IMG/VR virus record: IMGVR_UViG_3300034072_002212
Span: 94,417 to 158,416 of that record
Reading direction: 5' to 3' (one strand)
Origin: a virus
Length of the DNA: 64,000 nucleotides
Shown: positions 47,922 through 54,692 of the stretch, one piece after another
Layout: the number at the start of each line of letters is the position of its first letter
Position numbering within the stretch: position 1 is the stretch's first letter
Made by a program: the position numbers and the translations under genes
The notes under the pieces: generated by a model
Told to the model about the DNA's origin: nothing
What the model saw: only the letters and a program-made list of their open reading frames with translations
Databases searched by the model: none

Positions 47922-48519
47922 GAGGACAGCTCTCGCAATCATGCGGACCATGCCTCTCCACAAGGGGCATACCACTATCGCCCAGCAGATGATTGACAAC
48001 TATGATACAGTCATCATCGGCAATGGTTCTGCGGACAAGCCGATCAGCATCCAGAATCCCTTCCCCGTGGAAGTGCGGATGGAGATGTGGAAGCGCGTCT
48101 ATGGCGATCGCATCAAGCTGGTCCCTCTGACTGACCTCGGCGCGACCAAGGACACCAACGAATGGTGCGACTATGTGCTGAAGAAGATCAGGGGTCTCGG
48201 CCTGCCTGATCCCACAGACTATTGGACGGGTTCGCCCGCCGACGCCGTGTGGTATCGCGGTCGCTTCTTCAACAAGGAGTGCGGTTCACCGGCTGACGAC
48301 AATCCTGAGGATTTCATCGCCCGCTACATGCCCAACGGTGTGTTCCGGCAGCTTCACATGGTCGAGCGCACGGGCAACTATATCCCAAGCGCCACTGAAC
48401 TGCGTCAGTTCATGGTGACGCGAGACGACGGTTGGAAGCGTTGGGTTCCTGCTGTAATCCATGATCTCGTCGAGGAGCATTTCCCCGAAGAGTTCAAGGT
48501 AGCGCACGAGGACAAGTAA
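47914..48519 (+). CDS. nadM: NMN/NaMN adenylyltransferase (NadM/NadR-type)
   Basis: 201 residues. Transfers AMP to nicotinate (or nicotinamide) mononucleotide. HxGH nucleotidyltransferase motif HKGH at 16-19 in MRTMPLHKGHTTIA; NGSADKPISIQNPFPVEVR near 37-55 resembles the archaeal NadM pattern (GSA...NPF...ER); IPSATELR at 157-164 is the (I/V)SxTxxR ATP-binding motif. ATG at 47914 overlaps the Nudix stop by 8 bases; the longer upstream frame is Nudix sequence in another frame. Third step of the salvage route. Confidence 0.9.
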   Translation: MTKRTALAIMRTMPLHKGHTTIAQQMIDNYDTVIIGNGSADKPISIQNPFPVEVRMEMWKRVYGDRIKLVPLTDLGATKDTNEWCDYVLKKIRGLGLPDPTDYWTGSPADAVWYRGRFFNKECGSPADDNPEDFIARYMPNGVFRQLHMVERTGNYIPSATELRQFMVTRDDGWKRWVPAVIHDLVEEHFPEEFKVAHEDK

Positions 48520-48851
48520 TGGGCGATATGGGAGATCTGTTCAACGATCTCAAAGACATGCGGAAGACTCGAGCCGAGGAACGCACCGCTGAGTTCATGG
48601 CGCGCAAAGCTGATCTTGCGGACAAAATTCGCGAGATTGCGGAAGGTCGCCGTCACGAACTCTACACGGATATCGACGCCAGTGGAACCTGGAATATCAG
48701 GATTTACGGTCGACAAGCCGGACGAAAGGGCGCTACGATCCAATACTATCCCACCAAGGGCACTTGGCAGGTCAAGGGTAGGATGTGGCACGGTGGTCTT
48801 GACTCGTTTGAGAACTGGATCACCAAGAAGCTCGAGAAGCTTTTGTTTTAA
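48519..48851 (+). CDS. small basic protein, unknown function
   Basis: 110 residues, TAATG overlap with nadM. N-terminal charged helix (RKTRAEERTAEFMARKADLA), then a beta-type segment TWNIRIYGRQAGRKGATIQY and GTWQVKGRMWHGGLDSFENW, a strand-turn pattern found in many small phage proteins. Function unknown. Confidence 0.6.
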   Translation: MGDMGDLFNDLKDMRKTRAEERTAEFMARKADLADKIREIAEGRRHELYTDIDASGTWNIRIYGRQAGRKGATIQYYPTKGTWQVKGRMWHGGLDSFENWITKKLEKLLF

Positions 48852-48860
48852 GGGAAGACA

Positions 48861-49319
48861 ATGTCCGCAGTAGTTCAGAGCATCGTATCGGTTGAGCCCC
48901 ACGGGGAGAACCTGAGCATCGTGACCACCAGCGAAGGCCACAAGGTCATCGCCAACAAGCGGGAGGATGGCTCGTTCCGCTGGACTGTGGGCGAACCGGT
49001 GGTCTATGTCAGCGAAGGTTCAATCCTTCCTGAGGACGTGCTCAAGGAGCGCGGCTACTGGGACACCGAGAAGGATCGTGGTCTGCTGGACGGTGGCCCT
49101 CGCAATCGCGTCAAGATGAAGAAGCTCGCGGGCTTCGAGTCGCGCGGCCTTCTGTTCAAGGTCGGCCATCCCGGCGAGGACTGGACCGACGACAACAAGG
49201 ATCCTGAGGTCATCGGCTGGGTTCTGCGTGAGGGACTTCAGCCCGAGGAAGACACCTTGTATGTCAAGATGGGCCAGGACGTCTCTGAGTTCTTCGGCAT
49301 CACTGAGTTCCAGGGATGA
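48861..49319 (+). CDS. OB-fold protein like the N-terminal domain of some RNA ligases
   Basis: 152 residues, ATG at 48861 with AGGGAAG close upstream. Begins VVQSIVSVEPHGENLSIVTT and continues WTVGEPVVYVSEGSILPEDV, then NRVKMKKLAGFESRGLLF, the layout of the OB-type domain that precedes the catalytic domain in a class of RNA ligases. Here it is a separate gene about 1.5 kb before the RNA ligase at 50859. Whether the two proteins join in one enzyme is inference. Confidence 0.6.
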   Translation: MSAVVQSIVSVEPHGENLSIVTTSEGHKVIANKREDGSFRWTVGEPVVYVSEGSILPEDVLKERGYWDTEKDRGLLDGGPRNRVKMKKLAGFESRGLLFKVGHPGEDWTDDNKDPEVIGWVLREGLQPEEDTLYVKMGQDVSEFFGITEFQG

Positions 49320-49618
49320 TCCGCGAGACTGAGTTCAAGCTCTGGTGTGAGGACATTCGTACGCGCTTCGAAGAGGCGTTCAGTGAGCGTCCTAACCCCA
49401 CACCCAACTTGGTCAATCTGACCTCCCCGGTTCAGGAGCGCATCATGCGGTGCGCCGTCGAAGCACGATATTTCGGGATGGACGACAACCGAGATCACCT
49501 CGCTATCCTCGCGCATCACACGCTTTTGAAAGACGATCTCCGCTTCAAAGGATATCGTCGCTTGAACTTTCTGGAGCACCTGTATGGTATCCAGGAAAAG
49601 CAGGGGCTCTTGACATAG
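49316..49618 (+). CDS. small protein, unknown function
   Basis: 100 residues, ATGA overlap with the preceding gene. Arg/Glu/His-rich, helical (VQERIMRCAVEARYFGMDDN, HLAILAHHTLLKDDLRFKGY). No motif recognised. Its last codons overlap the promoter of pncA. Confidence 0.5.
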   Translation: MIRETEFKLWCEDIRTRFEEAFSERPNPTPNLVNLTSPVQERIMRCAVEARYFGMDDNRDHLAILAHHTLLKDDLRFKGYRRLNFLEHLYGIQEKQGLLT

Positions 49619-49647
49619 AGCTAATCCTGTGTTATCGTAGGTAAATA
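49610..49647 (+). promoter_or_regulatory. promoter(s) for pncA
   Basis: TTGACA (49610-49615), 17-base spacer, TATCGT (49633-49638), with a TAAATA box just downstream (49642-49647). Transcripts would start at or inside the leader hairpin at 49648. Confidence 0.55.
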
Positions 49648-49710
49648 GGGATGGAAGCTAATCGCAAGGTTGAGCAACCATCCCTTGAAACCTCAATGTA
49701 AGTTGGAGGT
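49648..49710 (+). promoter_or_regulatory. structured pncA leader, two hairpins
   Basis: GGGATGG (49648-49654) pairs with CCATCCC (49678-49684); then ACCTC (49690-49694) can pair with GAGGT (49706-49710), hiding the GGAGG ribosome site of pncA. The pairing suggests translational control; a metabolite ligand is speculation. Confidence 0.45.
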
Positions 49711-49714
49711 CATT

Positions 49715-50341
49715 ATGACGATTCAAATCGTGGGCACGGACGCCCATATCATCATCGACATGCAGAACGGCTTCGTGCCCGGTGGCGGTCTTCCCGTCGC
49801 AGGCGGCATGGATATCCTACCCGTCATCAATCGCGTGAACAAGAAGTTCGAGCGCGCGTTCATGAGCCAGGACTGGCACCCCGCAAATCATGGTTCCTTC
49901 GCATCGCAGCACGGCGTGGCTCCCTTCACGATGGTCGAGCTCGACGGTCTGCCGCAGGTCGCATGGCCGGACCACTGTATCCAAGGCACCCACGATGCGG
50001 CCTTTGTCGAGGGGCTCGATGACAGCAACGTGGCCGCGATCATCCGCAAGGGCATGGATCCGCTGGTCGACTCCTACAGCGCATTCTACGACAATGCGCG
50101 TCGCAACACTACCGGTCTGACCGACCTGCTCAAGGCACACGGCATCTGGCGCGTGTTCCTCTCGGGGCTGGCTCGCAACTATTGCGTGGCGTTCAGCGCG
50201 CTCGACGCGGTCACCGATGGCTTCACGGCCTATATCATCGAAGATGCCACCAAGGCAATCGACGATGGAACCAACGACGCAATGACGGAGCGACTGAAGG
50301 CGGCGGGTGTGAGCCTGATCACCTCGGCTGATCTTGCGTAA
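49715..50341 (+). CDS. pncA: nicotinamidase
   Basis: 208 residues. Hydrolyses nicotinamide to nicotinate and ammonia. Catalytic triad visible: D15 (IIDMQNGF), K112 (IIRKGMD), C157 (GLARNYCV). Metal ligands D53, H55 and H59 (DWHPANHG). WPDHCIQGT near 85-93 is also a family feature. ATG at 49715 with GGAGG 6 bases upstream decides the start. First step of the phage route to NAD+, and it makes the ammonia that NadE needs. Confidence 0.95.
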   Translation: MTIQIVGTDAHIIIDMQNGFVPGGGLPVAGGMDILPVINRVNKKFERAFMSQDWHPANHGSFASQHGVAPFTMVELDGLPQVAWPDHCIQGTHDAAFVEGLDDSNVAAIIRKGMDPLVDSYSAFYDNARRNTTGLTDLLKAHGIWRVFLSGLARNYCVAFSALDAVTDGFTAYIIEDATKAIDDGTNDAMTERLKAAGVSLITSADLA

Positions 50342-50814
50342 TGGGCACGATCTTCAAGAGCCCTGCGCCGCTCCAGCCGCAATGTAATCGCACCATCTTC
50401 CTCGCCGGCGGCATTTCCAATTGTGCCGACTGGCAGGAAGGGGTTGCGGTGCGAATCGCCGCCGAAGTCCCCGATTGCGTGATCTACAATCCGCGCAGGG
50501 ACGACTTCGATATGTCGGCCTATGAAGAGGTTTCGCGTCAGCAGATCATTTGGGAGTTTCATGCTCTCCGAATGTCCACTGTGAACCTCTTTTGGTTCCC
50601 GGCCGAAACCCTCTGCCCCATCACGCTCTTTGAGTATGGAAGCGCCATCGAGCGTCTCCATGCTGGGGCTGTGATGTGTGGCACTCATCCCGACTATCAG
50701 CGTCGCTTCGACCTCATTGAGCAGACCCGTTTGCGTAACGGCATGCCGATCTTCGATGATCTGGATCATCTGGTCAGCGAGACGATCATCCTGCTCAAAA
50801 GCATTCCTGCTTGA
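50341..50814 (+). CDS. nucleoside 2-deoxyribosyltransferase-like protein
   Basis: 157 residues, TAATG overlap with pncA. IFLAGGISNCADWQ at 19-32, NPRRDDFD near 50-57, then QQIIWEFHALRMS and LFWFPAETLCPITLFEYGSA, which match the family of nucleoside 2-deoxyribosyltransferase-like proteins (glycosidic-bond exchange on nucleosides). The Glu in FEYG would be the nucleophile by family knowledge. In this operon a role on nicotinamide riboside or another nucleoside is possible but unproven. Confidence 0.7.
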   Translation: MGTIFKSPAPLQPQCNRTIFLAGGISNCADWQEGVAVRIAAEVPDCVIYNPRRDDFDMSAYEEVSRQQIIWEFHALRMSTVNLFWFPAETLCPITLFEYGSAIERLHAGAVMCGTHPDYQRRFDLIEQTRLRNGMPIFDDLDHLVSETIILLKSIPA

Positions 50815-50838
50815 CAGTTCTCCTTTCCTTGCTAGATA
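50811..50838 (+). promoter_or_regulatory. sigma70-like promoter for the RNA ligase gene
   Basis: TTGACA (50811-50816), 16-base spacer ending TTGC, TAGATA (50833-50838), 21 bases before the ATG at 50859. Confidence 0.6.
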
Positions 50839-50852
50839 GGTGAGGAAAGGAG
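50820..50852 (+). promoter_or_regulatory. ribosome-site-masking inverted repeat before RNA ligase
   Basis: CTCCTTTCCT (50820-50829, inside the promoter spacer) is a perfect inverted copy of AGGAAAGGAG (50843-50852), which contains the ribosome site. Only transcripts reading through from upstream contain both arms; the local transcript lacks the left arm. Confidence 0.65.
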
Positions 50853-50858
50853 ACATCA

Positions 50859-51518
50859 ATGGCACCGCCCAAATATCCGCGCACGTTCCATTGGCCGTGG
50901 TCCCAACAGGTCCACAGCGATGACTCCTACCATCAGGATCCCAGCTTCTTCGTCGGCAAGGACGTCTACATCAGCGAAAAGCTAGACGGTGGCAACACCG
51001 CGCTGAACGCAGGCGAAGTCTACGCGCGCTCCACTGGTCAGGCAGCAACGCAGGGCTGGTTTGCCCATGTGAAGAAGTATCACGCCTGGAAGACCGCAAC
51101 GCTGGATCCCAGCATCACGATCTATGGTGAGGACCTCGCGGCACTTCACTCCATTCCCTACCAGCTTCCCATGGACGAGACCTACAAGGTCTTTGCCGTG
51201 CGCGAAGGGGATGAGTTTCTGCCCCTCTATAGTGTCCTCGCTATCGCGGCACAGCTGAACCTCGACGTGGCACCTCGGGTCCACTATGGGACGTTCAATT
51301 CGGTCGAAGAGATCACCAAGTTCTTTGAGACTGAGATTCAGAAGCCTAGCGTCTACGGCACCCAGCGCGAGGGGTTCGTGATGATGACGCCCTATGGCTT
51401 CATGGCCGATGAGTTCAGCCAGAACGTCTGCAAGTATGTTCGCAAGAACCACGTTCAGACGGATGAGCACTGGACCAAGAACTGGCAGTGGAATGATCTG
51501 ACTCCACCCAGCTACTGA
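50859..51518 (+). CDS. RNA ligase, Rnl2-like family
   Basis: 219 residues. ATP-dependent ligase that reseals broken RNA. Covalent nucleotidyltransferase motifs: I, EKLDGGN at 40-46 with adenylated K41; III, ITIYGEDLAAL near 87-97; IIIa, YKVFAVRE near 109-116; IV, EGFVMM near 169-174; V, CKYVRKNH near 188-195. Compact, without a C-terminal domain; the OB protein at 48861 may supply one. T4 uses RNA ligases to repair host tRNA-cutting defences, and the same purpose is likely. ATG at 50859 after AAAGGAG. Confidence 0.9.
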   Translation: MAPPKYPRTFHWPWSQQVHSDDSYHQDPSFFVGKDVYISEKLDGGNTALNAGEVYARSTGQAATQGWFAHVKKYHAWKTATLDPSITIYGEDLAALHSIPYQLPMDETYKVFAVREGDEFLPLYSVLAIAAQLNLDVAPRVHYGTFNSVEEITKFFETEIQKPSVYGTQREGFVMMTPYGFMADEFSQNVCKYVRKNHVQTDEHWTKNWQWNDLTPPSY

Positions 51519-51531
51519 ATAATGACTCCGA

Positions 51532-51557
51532 GGGTGGACTGATAGCAAAGTCCACCC
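51532..51557 (+). terminator. hairpin after the RNA ligase gene
   Basis: GGGTGGACT (51532-51540) and AGTCCACCC (51549-51557): 9-base perfect stem with 8-base loop, in the 59-base gap to the next gene. Confidence 0.6.
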
Positions 51558-51577
51558 GAAGAGTTATGAGGTGACTG

Positions 51578-52099
51578 GTGTCTTTCAAACAGGGTAAGTT
51601 CTACGCTATTCAGTGCGTTGACCGGGACGGCGAAGTCCTGTTCGTTGAGGCCTCAGGTCGCTCTGGAGATCATGCGGAGCGGTTGAAAGCCATTGCGCGC
51701 AAAGCCGGTCGCTTCAATGCCAAGACCTACAACCTCATGGATGATGAGGACGATGACGACTTTGATTACAAACCCGTCCGCGTCAATCAGAACCCATTTG
51801 CTCTTCGCACCTTCTCCATTGATAGTGAACCCAAGCTGATCATCGATCACATGCGGCAGATCCGCAAGAACTGCGGAAATCAGGGTATTGATCCCAACAG
51901 CCTCAAGATTGTGATCGTAGAGACCAGCGTGTCCACGTATGTGCCTGAGAGCCCCAGCGATGAGGAGACAGAACTTCGTCGCTATGTTCTCGAAAAGCTG
52001 AGCCCGGAAGAGCAGAAGCTTCTGAGGGTGGAGCATTGGGCTGTCTACAATAAGCTGGCTGATCGCTCAATGCTGCCAGACGATGAAGAACAGGGTTGA
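51578..52099 (+). CDS. paralogous small protein A3, unknown function
   Basis: 173 residues from GTG at 51578 (GAGGTG 8-9 bases upstream). C-terminal LEKLSPEEQKLLRVEHWAVY is the third copy of the family signature in the genes at 42838 and 43221; the strand before it (LKIVIVETSVS) also corresponds. Contains an acidic patch (DDEDDDDFD). Function unknown. Confidence 0.6.
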   Translation: MSFKQGKFYAIQCVDRDGEVLFVEASGRSGDHAERLKAIARKAGRFNAKTYNLMDDEDDDDFDYKPVRVNQNPFALRTFSIDSEPKLIIDHMRQIRKNCGNQGIDPNSLKIVIVETSVSTYVPESPSDEETELRRYVLEKLSPEEQKLLRVEHWAVYNKLADRSMLPDDEEQG

Positions 52100-52106
52100 C
52101 ACCAAG

Positions 52107-53204
52107 ATGTCTGGCATTATTCGCAAGCTGGTGAGCAAAGGTAAGAGTTCCTCTGTGGTTCTCCCTAAGGGTGTGCCTCTTTCGGGGCAGACCAACGCCA
52201 CCAATCCTACTTCTCTCGGAAGCCTGATGCAAGCTTATCAGGATTTGGAGAAGGCAGAATCTGTTCCCCACAAGGGTAAGCCAGCAAAGCCTCAAGAGCT
52301 CAAGCTGACCATTGATCAAAAGTATGTCACCATGGGTGACATACTTGGTATCTGCCCCTATGAACTCCGTGAGATCATGGGAGCAGAGTTCAAGGAAGAT
52401 CAGACGCTGATCATCACTCTTCTCAAGAAGTTTGTAAGTGCGGCCAAGCTGGCTAACGCGGTTGATCTCAAGCCGGTTCATGATCGGCTTAAGGATGTGG
52501 CCAAGAAGAATCGCGATAAGGAACATGACTGGCGGCAATCCTGTGACAAGGTGGACAAGGACAATACCGCGATTGACAATCAGGTAAAAGCCAAACGAGC
52601 TGCCTTCAGCAAAGCCTGGGGTGATATCCTGATTGATCTGACGCAGAAGCTTTCCCGCAATCCCAAGGTTTCAAGCCTCGGTGAATGGGACAAGCTCATG
52701 GTTATGGCCATCAGCTTGACCGGTGACAAATACTGCGTCATCGACAAGGTTACCAACGAAGCTCAGCTCAACTTTGCTGAGTGCAAGAACATGCCGCCTG
52801 TGACGGTCTCGAAGTTACCCACAAAGGCTCGAGCCATTCAGCAGGAGTTTGAAGAAGCCAAGTGGCAGAGCTGGTTGTCTTCTGCTTCTGTAGAAGAGCT
52901 CATGAAAGAGCTTTGGAACTTTGATCTCAGGGATGATGACGATTGGAGGCGTGAGCAGCTGGAATGGGCAATCACTGCCAAGACTGGCCGGGTTCCTGTT
53001 CGCGATAAGTGGGGCAATCTCAATTGGCATACCACGTATCAGCAGGCTCCCGATTTCGGCTTTGATGACTTCCTCTATCAGGATGAAGAGGAAGAATATC
53101 GGATTCAGTGTATGAAGGACCTGATCAACTCTAGGGTCGCCCTGGGCGTGAATCCCAAGAGCAAAGGCAAGGTCAAGAGTGGGTCGGGCAAACCTACCAG
53201 GTGA
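52107..53204 (+). CDS. helical protein of unknown function
   Basis: 365 residues from ATG at 52107; an ATG at 52083 would add 8 residues but has no ribosome site, while AGGG stands 10 bases before 52107. Lys-rich ends; a long charged central helix (DRLKDVAKKNRDKEHDWRQS, VKAKRAAFSKAWGDILIDL). A Trp/Glu-rich part follows (EEAKWQSWLSSASVEELMKE). No family recognised; basic C terminus could bind nucleic acid. Confidence 0.55.
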   Translation: MSGIIRKLVSKGKSSSVVLPKGVPLSGQTNATNPTSLGSLMQAYQDLEKAESVPHKGKPAKPQELKLTIDQKYVTMGDILGICPYELREIMGAEFKEDQTLIITLLKKFVSAAKLANAVDLKPVHDRLKDVAKKNRDKEHDWRQSCDKVDKDNTAIDNQVKAKRAAFSKAWGDILIDLTQKLSRNPKVSSLGEWDKLMVMAISLTGDKYCVIDKVTNEAQLNFAECKNMPPVTVSKLPTKARAIQQEFEEAKWQSWLSSASVEELMKELWNFDLRDDDDWRREQLEWAITAKTGRVPVRDKWGNLNWHTTYQQAPDFGFDDFLYQDEEEEYRIQCMKDLINSRVALGVNPKSKGKVKSGSGKPTR

Positions 53205-53210
53205 ATATAG

Positions 53211-53230
53211 ACAGGTGACGTAACACCTGT
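53211..53230 (+). terminator. terminator hairpin
   Basis: ACAGGTG (53211-53217) and CACCTGT (53224-53230), 7-base stem, 6-base loop, followed by TTAA. Confidence 0.55.
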
Positions 53231-53268
53231 TTAACCAACTCTAAAGGCAAAGCCTCTTGGAGTTGAAT

Positions 53269-53631
53269 GTGTCCGACGAAGTCAATGAAGACCTTGAAGT
53301 TCTCAAGGAAGAACTCAGCAATAAGACCTACGCCGCAGTGGCTCAGATCCTGCGTCTCTATGCCACATCCTATGTTGGCCGGTTCAACAATACACTCGAA
53401 CTGAACAACACTCTACTCCGGGTCATGGCTCAGATGGTTGGCGAGATGATCGCTTGCTATCCCGAGGATGAGCGAGAAGATGTTTCCATGTGGGTTATTG
53501 ATGAGATGTCTGACGCCGAGGCCGTAATGGCCGCTAGTTTGGATGCGCGCAGGGCAGAGGCCAAGGAACCAGAAGCCAAAGCCGACGACAAGTATGATCT
53601 GGCTCGCATGAAGCCACAGGGGCGGTGCTAA
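53269..53631 (+). CDS. small helical protein, unknown function
   Basis: 120 residues from GTG at 53269 with GGAG about 7 bases upstream (a TTG at 53257 is the alternative). Acidic helical N terminus (VNEDLEVLKEELSNKTYAAV), then NTLELNNTLLRVMAQMVGEM, and an Ala/Glu/Lys tail. No family recognised. Confidence 0.5.
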   Translation: MSDEVNEDLEVLKEELSNKTYAAVAQILRLYATSYVGRFNNTLELNNTLLRVMAQMVGEMIACYPEDEREDVSMWVIDEMSDAEAVMAASLDARRAEAKEPEAKADDKYDLARMKPQGRC

Positions 53632-54215
53632 TGGGCCAGAAGCTTTTCAAGATCCGAGACAAGGTCACCGGCAAGTATTGGAATGGTGATGTCCGTCGAT
53701 CCACATTCAACGATGCCGGCAAGTCCTGGAAGAAGCGTGATCAAGCCGAGAACGCGGTAGGCTATTTCCTGCGGTATCGCAGCCGCTACAGTTTTCAGAC
53801 CACACATAGTCTTCCGGATAGCTGGGAGATTGTTGAGGTCGAACTTGTGGAAAAGGAAGTCAGCAAGTCTGACATGACCGAGTTCCTTAAGTTCCAGCTA
53901 CTTCGCAACGAACTCGAGAAGATTGATAGCTCTTTCGTGTATTTCGTTGAGAAGATGCGCGCAAAGAAAGTGCTTGATAAGATTGAATTCCTCTTGGCTC
54001 TCAAGCCGGCTGAGGATGCCTACTATGTGGACATGAGCCGCATCGTAGAAGCACGGTCGCAAATTCGTGGTCTAGGCATTAAGACTCGCACGTTCCGCGA
54101 GGGCAATGGCGTGTTCGGCATGATGGACCGTCAGCAGGCTTTGAGGGCTAGACTGACACTTGATGTCAAGCATGTGGTGGACCTGGCTGCTTTGAGGACT
54201 AAGCTGGGCATCTAA
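53631..54215 (+). CDS. paralogous small protein B2, unknown function
   Basis: 194 residues, ATG in a TAATG overlap. Paralogue of the protein at 43691: FKIRDKVTGKYWN matches YKVKDLETGLFLN, GKSW matches GKTW, SKSDMTEFLKFQLLRNELEK matches DIDDFIEKHRRYQALGKK, and the C terminus MDRQQALRARLTL corresponds to ASKQVAMTVRLSM. Function unknown. Confidence 0.6.
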   Translation: MGQKLFKIRDKVTGKYWNGDVRRSTFNDAGKSWKKRDQAENAVGYFLRYRSRYSFQTTHSLPDSWEIVEVELVEKEVSKSDMTEFLKFQLLRNELEKIDSSFVYFVEKMRAKKVLDKIEFLLALKPAEDAYYVDMSRIVEARSQIRGLGIKTRTFREGNGVFGMMDRQQALRARLTLDVKHVVDLAALRTKLGI

Positions 54216-54220
54216 CCTAA

Positions 54221-54288
54221 CCTTTGCCTTTCTGGTTGACAAACTATCTCCTGGTTGTACAAACAGGACATAGGCAGCAAGGCAAAGG
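54221..54288 (+). promoter_or_regulatory. ribosome-site-masking inverted repeat
   Basis: CCTTTGCCTT (54221-54230) is a perfect inverted copy of AAGGCAAAGG (54279-54288), which overlaps the AAAGGAG site of the gene at 54298. The promoter at 54236-54263 lies between the arms, so only read-through RNA contains both. Confidence 0.6.
54236..54263 (+). promoter_or_regulatory. sigma70-like promoter for the 54298 gene
   Basis: TTGACA (54236-54241), 16-base spacer, TACAAA (54258-54263), 35 bases before the start. Confidence 0.55.
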
Positions 54289-54297
54289 AGATCGAAA

Positions 54298-54666
54298 TTG
54301 GGCACCACGACGCTTAAGGACTACGGTCGCCATTCCGAACGTCACGGCGACATTCCCTTCTACTATGGCTTCCCGTTCCGCTTCTGGTTCGGTGAACACC
54401 AGCTGGCTCCCGACGATGTCGAGACGTGGTGCCGCGAGAACTGCAACGGCTATTACAAGACCGTTTCCTACACCCACAAGTCGAGCACCCGCATCAAGGG
54501 CCAGCCCAGCAAGTTCGACACCAAGGTGGTCTTCATCGACAAGATCTATCTCCAGGACGAGACGGACGTGATGCGCCTCAAGCTGGCGTTCGACGTCAAG
54601 GACGAGGTCGTCAAGCGGCCGGAGCGCATGAAGGCGCGTCGGAAGAAGCGCGCGAAGAAGGCCTAA
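54298..54666 (+). CDS. small basic protein, unknown function
   Basis: 122 residues from a TTG start; AAAGGAG 7 bases upstream supports it. Aromatic N terminus (DIPFYYGFPFRFWFGEHQLA), then a variant of the recurring motif (IYLQDETDVMRLKLAFDVKD), and a very basic tail (RMKARRKKRAKKA) that suggests nucleic-acid binding. Ends at a strong terminator. Function unknown. Confidence 0.6.
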   Translation: MGTTTLKDYGRHSERHGDIPFYYGFPFRFWFGEHQLAPDDVETWCRENCNGYYKTVSYTHKSSTRIKGQPSKFDTKVVFIDKIYLQDETDVMRLKLAFDVKDEVVKRPERMKARRKKRAKKA

Positions 54667-54692
54667 AACCTCTTCAAAACCAATAGGTTTGA

